Source: Litoditis marina (Eukaryota > Nematoda > Chromadorea > Rhabditida > Rhabditidae). From it: DNA of 64,000 bases. Position numbers and translations under genes: made by a program. Shown here piece after piece: positions 36,501 through 46,327 of the stretch; within the stretch, counting starts at the first letter, position 1, and each line of letters starts with the position of its first letter. The notes beneath the pieces were generated by a model. That model saw nothing but the letters and a program-made list of their open reading frames with translations, did not search any database and was not told the origin of the DNA. The stretch covers positions 5,475,912 to 5,539,911 of the forward strand of contig OZ038439.1 of the NCBI GenBank assembly GCA_964036275.1, read 5' to 3'.

Positions 36501-37344
36501 TTGTAAGCAAGTTCAACTTTACTTTATAGTTCCTAATCTTTCTTTCTTGTAAAACGATTAGCAAAGTACAAACCAACGTGTCAAACAGGCTGAACATTGT
36601 TTTCAACTTTTCTGAGGCTCACTCACAGATCTGTGAGTGAGCAAGATTGTAAGCAAGTTCAACTCTACTTTATAGTTCCTAATCTTTCTTTCATGTAAAA
36701 CGATTAGCAAAGTACAAACCAACGTGTCAAACAGGCTGAACATTGTTTTCAACTTTTCTGAGGCTCACTCACAGATCTGTGAGTGAGCAAGATTGTAAGC
36801 AAGTTCAACTTTACTTTATAGTTCCTAATCTTTCTTTCTTGTAAAACGATTAGCAAAGTACAAACCAACGTGTCAAACAGGCTGAACATTGTTTTCAACT
36901 TTTCTGAGGCTCACTCACAGAATTATATGAGTGAGTAAGATTGTAAGCAAGTTCAACTTTACTTTATAGTTCCTAATCTTTCTTTCTTGTAAAACGATTA
37001 GCAAAGTACAAACCAACGTGTCAAACAGGCTGAACATTGTTTTCAACTTTTCTGAGGCTCACTCACAGAATTATGTGAGTGAGTAAGATTGTAAGCAAGT
37101 TCAACTCTACTTTATAGTTCCTAATCTTTCTCTCTTGTAAAACGATTAGCAAAGTACAAACCAACGTGTCAAACAGGCTGAACATTGTTTTCAACTTTTC
37201 TGAGGCTCACTCACAGAATTATATGAGTGAGTAAGATTGTAAGCAAGTTCAACTTTACTTTATGGTTCCTAATCTTTCTCTCTTGTAAAACGATTAGCAA
37301 AGTACAAACCAACGTGTCAAACAGGCTGAACATTGTTTTCAACC
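33577..37344. repeat. 148-bp satellite, block B1 (about 25 units)
   Basis: After a short transition module (GGCTACCCACAGAATTTTG...), about 25 units of 148 bp follow, each starting with the palindrome CTCACTCACAGAATTATGTG(AGTGAG). Two main unit types alternate: one with GATTAGCAAAGTACAAACC and one with GGTAAGCAAACTATAAAAC. There is no ORF and no recognisable RNA gene. Confidence 0.9.
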
Positions 37345-37413
37345 CGTTGAATGTCGAAAATTATGATGTGTAACAGCTAAAGTACTACCAATTTCTGCTT
37401 TGACCTTTTTATC

Positions 37414-37511
37414 GCTCACCCGGATACCCCGAGCAAGCTTTCCAAAAATTAGGTTCAAACACATCTTTCGATGGTTTTCTCCTAAGTACCTTGAGATACT
37501 GGGTTTAAACC
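37414..37511 (-). ncRNA. SL RNA gene, copy 10
   Basis: Consensus leader and body; first copy after block B1. Confidence 0.86.
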
Positions 37512-37817
37512 AACGAAGAGGAGAAATGGAATCAGGACGTTCCCTGGTTCGTCGTATCTAATATTGGTAGTGCGACAGACGAGAGCAGTTAGACGCAGAC
37601 AGTAAGCAAAAGCGAGAGCAATGATAAAAGATGGAGAGATCAGAGCGAGATCTAACATTTGATCAACTAACTCGCTCTGTGAACCGATAAGTAGCTTGCT
37701 GAGATGATATATTCCGTTGATTTGTTGCTGTCTTTGTAGTTTGATCTCGTTGAATGTCGAAAATTATGATGTGTAACAGCTAAAGTACTATCAACTTCTA
37801 CTTTGAACCTTTTTATC

Positions 37818-37915
37818 GCTCACCCGGATACCCCGAGCAAGCTTTCCAAAAATTAGGTTCAAACACATCTTTCGATGGTTTTCTCCTAAGTACCTTGAGA
37901 TACTGGGTTTAAACC
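37818..37915 (-). ncRNA. SL RNA gene, copy 11
   Basis: Consensus leader and body. Confidence 0.86.
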
Positions 37916-38221
37916 AACGAAGAGGAGAAATGGAATCAGGACGTTCCCTGGTTCGTCGTATCTAATATTGGTAGTGCGACAGACGAGAGCAGTTAGACGC
38001 AGACAGTAAGCAAAAGCGAGAGCAATGATAAAAGATGGAGAGATCAGAGCGAGATCTAACATTTGATCAACTAACTCGCTCTGTGAACCGATAAGTAGCT
38101 TGCTGAGATGATATATTCCGTTGATTTGTTGCTGTCTTTGTAGTTTGATCTCGTTGAATGTCGAAAATTATGATGTGTAACAGCTAAAGTACTATCAACT
38201 TCTACTTTGAACCTTTTTATC

Positions 38222-38319
38222 GCTCACCCGGATACCCCGAGCAAGCTTTCCAAAAATTAGGTTCAAACACATCTTTCGATGGTTTTCTCCTAAGTACCTT
38301 GAGATACTGGGTTTAAACC
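38222..38319 (-). ncRNA. SL RNA gene, copy 12
   Basis: Consensus leader and body. Confidence 0.86.
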
Positions 38320-38625
38320 AACGAAAAGGAGAAATGGAATCAGGACGTTCCCTGGTTCGTCGTATCTAATATTGGTAGTGCGACAGACGAGAGCAGTGAG
38401 ACGCAGACAGTAAGCAAAAGCGAGAGCAATCATAAAAGATGGAGAGATCAGAGCGAGATCTAACATTTGATCAACTAACTCGCTCTGTGAACCGATAAGT
38501 AGCTTGCTGAGATGATATATTCCGTTGAGTTGTTGCTGTGTTTGTAGTTTGATCTCGTTGAATGTCGAAAATTATGATGTGTAACAGCTAAAGTACTATC
38601 AACTTCTACTTTGAACCTTTTTATC

Positions 38626-38723
38626 GCTCACCCGGATACCCCGAGCAAGCTTTCCAAAAATTAGGTTCAAACACATCTTTCGATGGTTTTCTCCTAAGTA
38701 CCTTGAGATACTGGGTTTAAACC
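38626..38723 (-). ncRNA. SL RNA gene, copy 13
   Basis: Consensus leader and body. Confidence 0.86.
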
Positions 38724-39029
38724 AACGAAAAGGAGAAATGGAATCAGGACGTTCCCTGGTTCGTCGTATCTAATATTGGTAGTGCGACAGACGAGAGCAG
38801 TGAGACGCAGACAGTAAGCAAAAGCGAGAGCAATCATAAAAGATGGAGAGATCAGAGCGAGATCTAACATTTGATCAACTAACTCGCTCTGTGAACCGAT
38901 AAGTAGCTTGCTGAGATGATATATTCCGTTGAGTTGTTGCTGTGTTTTTAGTTTGATCTCGTTGAATGTCGAAAATTATGATGTGTAACAGCTAAAGTAC
39001 TATCAACTTCTACTTTGAACCTTTTTATC

Positions 39030-39127
39030 GCTCACCCGGATACCCCGAGCAAGCTTTCCAAAAATTAGGTTCAAACACATCTTTCGATGGTTTTCTCCTA
39101 AGTACCTTCAGATACTGGGTTTAAACC
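39030..39127 (-). ncRNA. SL RNA gene, copy 14 (leader position 19 variant)
   Basis: The same C19 to G leader change as copy 9, and the same position beside a B block, consistent with duplication of the composite segment. Confidence 0.82.
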
Positions 39128-39360
39128 AACGAAGAGGAGAAATGGAATCACGACGTTCCCTGGTTCGTCGTATCTAATATTGGTAGTGCGACAGACGAGA
39201 GCAGTTAGACGCAGACAGTAAGCAAAAGCGAGAGCGATGATAAAAGATGGAGAGATCAGATCGAGATCTAACATTTGATCAACTAACTCGCTCTGTGAAC
39301 CGATAAGTAGCTTGGTGAGATGATATATTCCGTTGATTTGTTGCTGTCTTTGTAGTTTGA

Positions 39361-41654
39361 ATTTCGTGAAATCGGCTACCCACAGAATTTTGTTAACTTG
39401 TTACTCACAGAATTTTGTGTTGGTTACTCACGTAATGATGTTAATTTGTTACTCACAGAATTATGTGAGTGAGTAAGATTGTAAGCAAGTTCAACTTTAC
39501 TTTATAGTTCCTAATCTTTCTTTCTTGTAAAACGATTAGCAAAGTACAAACCAACGTGTCAAACAGGCTGAACATTGTTTTCAACTTTTCTGAGGCTCAC
39601 TCACAGAATTTTGTGAGTGAGTAAGATTGTAAGCAAGTTCAACTTTCCTTTATAGTTCCTAATCTTTCTCTCTTGTAAAACGATTAGCAAAGTACAAACC
39701 AACGTGTCAAACAGGCTGAACATTGTTTTCAACTTTTCTGAGGCTCACTCACAGAATTTTGTGAGTGAGTAAGATTGTAAGCAAGTTCAACTCTACTTTA
39801 TAGTTCCTAATCTTTCTCTCTTGTAAAACGATTAGCAAAGTACAAACCAACGTGTCAAACAGGCTGAACATTGTTTTGAACTTTTCTGAGGCTCACTCAC
39901 AGAATTATGTGAGTGAGTAAGATTGTAAGCAAGTTCAACTTTACTTTATAGTTCCTAATCTTTCTTTCTTGTAAAACGGTAAGCAAACTATAAAACAACG
40001 TGTTAAACAGGCTGAACATTGTTTTCAACTTTTCTGAGGCTCACTCACAGAATTATGTGAGTGAGTAAGATTGTAAGCAAGTTCAACTTTACTTTATAGT
40101 TCCTAATCTTTCTTTCTTGTAAAACGGTAAGCAAACTATAAAACAACGTGTTAAACAGGCTGAACATTGTTTTCAACTTTTCTGAGGCTCACTCACAGAA
40201 TTATGTGAGTGAGTAAGATTGTAAGCAAGTTCAACTTTCCTTTATAGTTCCTAATCTTTCTCTCTTGTAAAACGATTAGCAAAGTACAAACCAACGTGTC
40301 AAACAGGCTGAACATTGTTTTCAACTTTTCTGAGGCTCACTCACAGAATTATGTGAGTGAGTAAGATTGTAAGCAAGTTCAACTTTACTTTATAGTTCCT
40401 AATCTTTCTTTCTTGTAAAACGGTAAGCAAACTATAAAACAACGTGTTAAACAGGCTGAACATTGTTTTCAACTTTTCTGAGGCTCACTCACAGAATTAT
40501 GTGAGTGAGTAAGATTGTAAGCAAGTTCAACTTTCCTTTATAGTTCCTAATCTTTCTCTCTTGTAAAACGATTAGCAAAGTACAAACCAACGTGTCAAAC
40601 AGGCTGAACATTGTTTTCAACTTTTCTGAGGCTCACTCACAGAATTATGTGAGTGAGTAAGATTGTAAGCAAGTTCAACTCTACTTTATAGTTCCTAATC
40701 TTTCTTTCTTGTAAAACGATTAGCAAAGTACAAACCAACGTGTCAAACAGGCTGAACATTGTTTTCAACTTTTCTGAGGCTCACTCACAGAATTATGTGA
40801 GTGAGTAAGATTGTAAGCAAGTTCAACTTTACTTTATAGTTCCTAATCTTTCTTTCTTGTAAAACGGTAAGCAAACTATAAAACAACGTGTTAAACAGGC
40901 TGAACATTGTTTTCAACTTTTCTGAGGCTCACTCACAGAATTATGTGAGTGAGTAAGATTGTAAGCAAGTTCAACTTTCCTTTATAGTTCCTAATCTTTC
41001 TCTCTTGTAAAACGATTAGCAAAGTACAAACCAACGTGTCAAACAGGCTGAACATTGTTTTCAACTTTTCTGAGGCTCACTCACAGAATTATGTGAGTGA
41101 GTAAGATTGTAAGCAAGTTCAACTCTACTTTATAGTTCCTAATCTTTCTTTCATGTAAAACGATTAGCAAAGTACAAACCAACGTGTCAAACAGGCTGAA
41201 CATTGTTTTCAACTTTTCTGAGGCTCACTCACAGATCTGTGAGTGAGCAAGATTGTAAGCAAGTTCAACTTTACTTTATAGTTCCTAATCTTTCTTTCTT
41301 GTAAAACGATTAGCAAAGTACAAACCAACGTGTCAAACAGGCTGAACATTGTTTTCAACTTTTCTGAGGCTCACTCACAGAATTATATGAGTGAGTAAGA
41401 TTGTAAGCAAGTTCAACTTTACTTTATAGTTCCTAATCTTTCTTTCTTGTAAAACGATTAGCAAAGTACAAACCAACGTGTCAAACAGGCTGAACATTGT
41501 TTTCAACTTTTCTGAGGCTCACTCACAGAATTATGTGAGTGAGTAAGATTGTAAGCAAGTTCAACTTTACTTTATGGTTCCTAATCTTTCTCTCTTGTAA
41601 AACGATTAGCAAAGTACAAACCAACGTGTCAAACAGGCTGAACATTGTTTTCAA
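39361..41654. repeat. 148-bp satellite, block B2 (about 15 units)
   Basis: Same transition module, same unit and same right junction as block B1. The offset between the left borders of B1 and B2 (5,790 bp) and their right borders (4,310 bp) differs by exactly ten 148-bp units. Confidence 0.9.
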
Positions 41655-41725
41655 CCCGTTGAATGTCGAAAATTATGATGTGTAACAGCTAAAGTACTAC
41701 CAATTTCTGCTTTGACCTTTTTATC

Positions 41726-41823
41726 GCTCACCCGGATACCCCGAGCAAGCTTTCCAAAAATTAGGTTCAAACACATCTTTCGATGGTTTTCTCCTAAGTA
41801 CCTTGAGATACTGGGTTTAAACC
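41726..41823 (-). ncRNA. SL RNA gene, copy 15
   Basis: Consensus leader and body; first copy after block B2. Confidence 0.86.
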
Positions 41824-42129
41824 AACGAAGAGGAGAAATGGAATCAGGACGTTCCCTGGTTCGTCGTATCTAATATTGGTAGTGCGACAGACGAGAGCAG
41901 TTAGACGCAGACAGTAAGCAAAAGCGAGAGCAATGATAAAAGATGGAGAGATCAGAGCGAGATCTAACATTTGATCAACTAACTCGCTCTGTGAACCGAT
42001 AAGTAGCTTGCTGAGATGATATATTCCGTTGATTTGTTGCTGTCTTTGTAGTTTGATCTCGTTGAATGTCGAAAATTATGATGTGTAACAGCTAAAGTAC
42101 TATCAACTTCTACTTTGAACCTTTTTATC

Positions 42130-42227
42130 GCTCACCCGGATACCCCGAGCAAGCTTTCCAAAAATTAGGTTCAAACACATCTTTCGATGGTTTTCTCCTA
42201 AGTACCTTGAGATACTGGGTTTAAACC
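42130..42227 (-). ncRNA. SL RNA gene, copy 16
   Basis: Consensus leader and body. Confidence 0.86.
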
Positions 42228-42533
42228 AACGAAGAGGAGAAATGGAATCAGGACGTTCCCTGGTTCGTCGTATCTAATATTGGTAGTGCGACAGACGAGA
42301 GCAGTTAGACGCAGACAGTAAGCAAAAGCGCGAGCAATGATAAAAGATGGAGAGATCAGATCGAGATCTAACATTTGATCAACTAACTCGCTCTGTGAAC
42401 CGATAAGTAGCTTGGTGAGATGATATATTCCGTTGATTTGTTGCTGTCTTTGTAGTTTGATCTCGTTGAATGTCGAAAATTATGATGTGTAACAGCTAAA
42501 GTACTATCAACTTCTACTTTGAACCTTTTTATC

Positions 42534-42631
42534 GCTCACCCGGATACCCCGAGCAAGCTTTCCAAAAATTAGGTTCAAACACATCTTTCGATGGTTTTCT
42601 CCTAAGTACCTTGAGATACTGGGTTTAAACC
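42534..42631 (-). ncRNA. SL RNA gene, copy 17
   Basis: Consensus leader and body. Confidence 0.86.
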
Positions 42632-42937
42632 AACGAAGAGGAGAAATGGAATCAGGACGTTCCCTGGTTCGTCGTATCTAATATTGGTAGTGCGACAGAC
42701 GAGAGCAGTGAGACGCAGACAGTAAGCGAATGCGAGAGCAATGATAAAAGATGGAGAGAAGAGAGCGAGATCTAACATTTGATCAACTAACTCGCTCTGT
42801 GAACCGATAAGTAGCTTGCTGAGATGATATATTCCGTTGATTTGTTGCTGTCTTTGTAGTTTGATCTCGTTGAATGTCGAAAATTATGATGTGTAACAGC
42901 TAAAGTACTATCAACTTCTACTTTGAACCTTTTTATC

Positions 42938-43035
42938 GCTCACCCGGATACCCCGAGCAAGCTTTCCAAAAATTAGGTTCAAACACATCTTTCGATGGTT
43001 TTCTCCTAAGTACCTTGAGATACTGGGTTTAAACC
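42938..43035 (-). ncRNA. SL RNA gene, copy 18
   Basis: Consensus leader and body. Its upstream spacer is shortened by the B transition module, about 130 bp upstream of the start. Confidence 0.83.
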
Positions 43036-43166
43036 AACGATAAGGAGAAATGGGATCACAACGTTCCCTGGTTCGTCGTATCTAATATTGGTAGTGCGAC
43101 AGACGAGAGCAGTTAGACGCAGACAGTAAGCAAAAGCGACAGCGATGATAAAAGATGGAGAGATCA

Positions 43167-43462
43167 GATTTGCACACTCACAAAATTTCGTGAACTCCGC
43201 TACTCGCATAGTTTCGTGAAATCGGCTACCCACAGAATTTTGTTAACTTGTTACTCACAGAATTTTGTGTTGGTTACTCACGTAATGATGTTAATTTGTT
43301 ACTCACAGAATTATGTGAGTGAGTAAGATTGTAAGCAAGTTCAACTTTCCTTTATAGTTCCTAATCTTTCTTTCTTGTAAAACGATTAGCAAAGTACAAA
43401 CCAACGTGTCAAACAGGCTGAACATTGTTTTCAACTTTTCTGAGGCTCACTCACAGAATTAT
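43167..43462. repeat. Short 148-bp block B3 next to an inversion point
   Basis: A transition module and only about one 148-bp unit are present. The sequence then turns into the reverse complement of the transition module (from ATTATCATCATTACGTGAG, about 43463), marking an inversion breakpoint. Confidence 0.8.
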
Positions 43463-43759
43463 CATCATTACGTGAGTAACCAACACAAAATTCTGTGAGT
43501 AACAAGTTAACAAAATTCTGTGGGTAGCCGATTTCACGAAACTATGCGAGTAGCGGAGTTCACGAAATTTTGTGAGTGTGCAAATCTGATCTCTCCATCT
43601 TTTATCATTGTTCTCGCATTCACTTACTGTCTGCGTCTCACTGTTCTCGTCTGTCGCACTACCAATATTAGATACGACGAACCAGGGAACGTCCTGATTC
43701 CTTTTCTCCTTTCCGTTGGTTTAAACCCAGTATCTCAAGGTACTTAGGAGAAAACCATC
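43463..43759 (+). repeat. Inverted transition module and SL spacer
   Basis: This is the reverse complement of the arrangement seen at 51304-51590: transition module, spacer, then the start of an SL gene, all in plus orientation. It ends where the NeSL element tail begins. Confidence 0.8.
43718..43759 (+). pseudogene. SL RNA gene fragment, inverted, cut by the NeSL element
   Basis: The only plus-strand SL copy. The leader (43718-43739), the GT donor and about 20 further bases are present; at +42, within the 5' arm of the second hairpin, the sequence changes to the NeSL 86-bp repeat. The Sm site and terminal stem are missing, so no stable SL RNA is expected. Confidence 0.85.
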
Positions 43760-44489
43760 CGTATCCCGTATGGGTAGCTAGATTTATGCGGAACTGTCTG
43801 ACTTTAGATTTCTCTATGCTCTCTTCTCTCTACCCCTTGTTGCGCCGTATCCCGTATGGGTAGCTAGATTTATGCGGAACTGTCTGACTTTAGATTTCTC
43901 TATGCTCTCTTCTCTTTACCCCTTGTTGCGCCGTATCCCGTATGGGTAGCTAGATTTATGCGGAACTGTTTGACTTTAGATTTCTCTATGCTCTCTTCTC
44001 TCTACCCCTTGTTGCGCCGTATCCCGTATGGGTAGCTAGATTTATGCGGAACTGTCTGATTTTAGATTTCTCCATGCTCTCTTCTCTCTACCCCTTGTTG
44101 CGCCGTATCCCGTATGGGTAGCTAGATTTATGCGGAGCTGTCTGACTTTAGATTTCTCTATGCTCTCTTCTCTCTACCCCTTGTTGCGCCGTATCCCGTA
44201 TGGGTAGCTAGATTTATGCGGAACTGTCTGACTTTAGATTTCTCTATGCTCTCTTCTCTCTACCCCTTGTTGCGCCGTATCCCGTATGGGTAGCTAGATT
44301 TATGCGGAACTGTCTGACTTTAGATTTCTCTATGCTCTCTTCTCTCTACCCCTCGTTGCGCCGTATCCCGTATGGGTAGCTAGATTTATGCGGAACTGTC
44401 TGACTTTAGATTTCTCTATGCTCTCTTCTCTCTACCCCTTGTTGCGCCGTATCCCGTATGGGTAGCTAGATTCATGCGGAACTGTCTGA
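43760..44489. repeat. 86-bp tandem repeats in the NeSL 3' tail
   Basis: About 8.5 nearly identical units of 86 bp starting CGTATCCCGTATGGG, separated by few substitutions. One further unit lies at about 44863-44928. In the element's sense these are 3'-terminal repeats, as seen at the ends of some site-specific non-LTR elements. Confidence 0.88.
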
Positions 44490-44490
44490 A

Positions 44491-45061
44491 ATATTTCCTC
44501 ATACGGGTACCCCCACAAACACGGTGGGCACCTGCCGGGGCAGGGTAAAAATCCCCCCTTCCTCCCCTCGTGGGTCACGGGTTCGGTCATCGGGTCATAA
44601 GGATTTAAGGCACAGCAGAATCATAGGAGAGTCCCCATCTTCACCACGTGTGCCCCTTGAGTTGGTACTCTTGCAATACTGGACGTGGTTTTTAGTCTGT
44701 ATTGAACAAAAGCTCGCAGGGTGTGGATCGCTGAGTCTCGTGCAAAAGGGACGCGCGTCAAAAATTGGAAATTGCCCTGTCCTCGACTCTCTTGCGGCTG
44801 GGATACAAGATGTAAACCAGCGAAAGTCTCCAAGGGTAGCCAATAACTGTCTTTTTCTCTATGCTCTCTTCTCTCTACCCCTTGTTGCGCCGTATCCCGT
44901 ATGGGTAGCTAGATTTATGCGGAACTGTATATTTCCTCATACGGGTACCCCCACAAACACGGTGGGCACCTGCCGGGGCAGGGTAAAAATCCCCCCTTCC
45001 TCCCCTCGTGGGTCACGGGTTCGGTCATCGGGTCATAAGGATTTAAGGCACAGCAGAATCA
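44491..45061. repeat. Duplicated 132-bp segment of the NeSL 3' UTR
   Basis: Positions 44491-44622 and 44930-45061 are almost identical direct copies (TATTTCCTCATACGGGTACC through GGCACAGCAGAATCA), separated by about 307 bp. An 86-bp unit precedes each. The plus-strand ORF across this region is antisense to the 3' UTR and probably not a gene. Confidence 0.8.
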
Positions 45062-45295
45062 CGGGAAAGTCCCTACCGCCCCACAGCTTTCCTTTCGAAT
45101 TTATCCCGTAAGCACAAGACTTGATTTGTAGTCTGTATCTTTTAGGGTTCTCGAGGGGTGGATTAGTATGTCTTGAAATAAGCATGGAAAACATAAGGCA
45201 CATTAAGCACAATTAGTTTGGAGTCTTCTCTGATAGTACGACAGATTTGGTTAGTGAAATCTATTTTGTTGGTACATCAGTATACTAAACCGTAT

Positions 45296-46327
45296 CTAAT
45301 TGTCCATTTGATCACTTGATTCGAAGATGGATTGGGGATCAAGCATTCTCATAGTCGTTATTCTTTTCCATCTCGCACCCTTTAAGGTGACTGCAGGTAT
45401 GAATCTGGACTTGATTGCGTAATTGTCCCCGTGTAAATGCTTCCAGTATATATTCTTACTGTATTCTAGCACGGTAGCAGTAACAACTTTGACCAGGAGT
45501 TTATTGTAAGGTCGCGAAATGCCTAATGCTCTCGTCGCCTTATCGTTTTCTGGTCTCCAGTTTCCAAGAGAGCCAACTACAATTGGTAGTTGTTGCACTT
45601 TGTAGCCTTTCAATTCGTATTCAGCTTGAATTCCGAGATATTTATCGATTTTTCTCTGGTAAGCTGTTTGCATGGCTGCCTCTCTGTTCTCGAAAGGACA
45701 TGTAACATCAGATATGATTAATTCCTTATTTTCCTCATCAAATAGCATAATGTCCGGTCTCTGTCTATTTGAACCATGGTCAGATTTTCTGTCTACTGTA
45801 AGGCGTAGATGTTTCTTGGTTCCTTCTCGGATACCTTGCACTACTCTTTGTAGAACAGAATCATGACGTTCCGATATCAAAGTACCCAAATGGGTTTTAC
45901 ACTGATTCAATACATGTCCCAAGGTTTCCCATTCGTAACCACATCTCCGGCATGTTTTATCTGAATCTTCTTTGTTGTATTGAATAGCACATACTTTCAG
46001 TCTGGTTTCCAATCTTGCCTGATGAACGAATGAGTTTGAACTGTAACTCAACATTCCACCATCTCTGACAAATTGGTTGTTTCTGGAATCTCTACCCACC
46101 ACTTCACTCACTCTTCCCATACGTTTGTATTCAGAGGTGAAATTTGTATAAATATGTTCCTGCACAGCACTGCGCAGTTTTAAGTGCAACACTTTAGCAT
46201 TCTGACTAGTGAGTACAATTTCCGGCAGTTCGGATGTAGCTTGTAGTTTGAGTTTCAATTCATCGTATTCCCAAACAAATTCAAACTTGTACAAGTGTCT
46301 GCGTAAATGAACTGTAGCTTCTCTCAT
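45296..46327 (-). CDS. NeSL C-terminal part: zinc knuckle and restriction-like endonuclease
   Basis: 343 codons in the same frame as the preceding ORF; its ATG follows the upstream TGA without a gap. Seen: a CCHC-like motif (CRRCGYEWETLGHVLNQC, about residues 134-151), then a PD-(D/E)XK-type nuclease core with RPDIMLFDE, ELIISDVTCPFE and the basic YQRKIDKYLG helix. Known: in R2/NeSL-type elements this domain nicks the target DNA and belongs to the C-terminus of the same protein as the reverse transcriptase. As written, the domain is separated by one stop codon. It could be a nonsense mutation, a readthrough site or an assembly error. Confidence 0.88.
   Translation of the reverse strand: MREATVHLRRHLYKFEFVWEYDELKLKLQATSELPEIVLTSQNAKVLHLKLRSAVQEHIYTNFTSEYKRMGRVSEVVGRDSRNNQFVRDGGMLSYSSNSFVHQARLETRLKVCAIQYNKEDSDKTCRRCGYEWETLGHVLNQCKTHLGTLISERHDSVLQRVVQGIREGTKKHLRLTVDRKSDHGSNRQRPDIMLFDEENKELIISDVTCPFENREAAMQTAYQRKIDKYLGIQAEYELKGYKVQQLPIVVGSLGNWRPENDKATRALGISRPYNKLLVKVVTATVLEYSKNIYWKHLHGDNYAIKSRFIPAVTLKGARWKRITTMRMLDPQSIFESSDQMDN

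Larger units (their letters stand above)
37345..39360 (-). repeat. 404-bp satellite, block A2 (five SL RNA genes)
   Basis: SL leaders start at 37511, 37915, 38319, 38723 and 39127, each 404 bp apart. The left junction with block B1 (TTTTCAACCCGTTGAATG) is the same as that of block A3, so the A/B boundary was duplicated as a unit. Confidence 0.9.
41655..43166 (-). repeat. 404-bp satellite, block A3 (four SL RNA genes)
   Basis: SL leaders start at 41823, 42227, 42631 and 43035. Upstream of the last SL gene the spacer switches, after GAGATCAGAT, to the B transition module (TTTGCACACTCACAAAATTT). Confidence 0.9.

Noticed and set aside
33577..37344. CRISPR-like appearance of regularly spaced palindromic repeats
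   Set aside because: The whole 148-bp unit is repeated, with no unique spacers, and the setting is eukaryotic.
44524..45111. 195-codon plus-strand ORF in the NeSL 3' region
   Set aside because: It spans the two copies of the duplicated segment, antisense to the element. The protein repeats itself because the DNA does, and has no recognisable domain.
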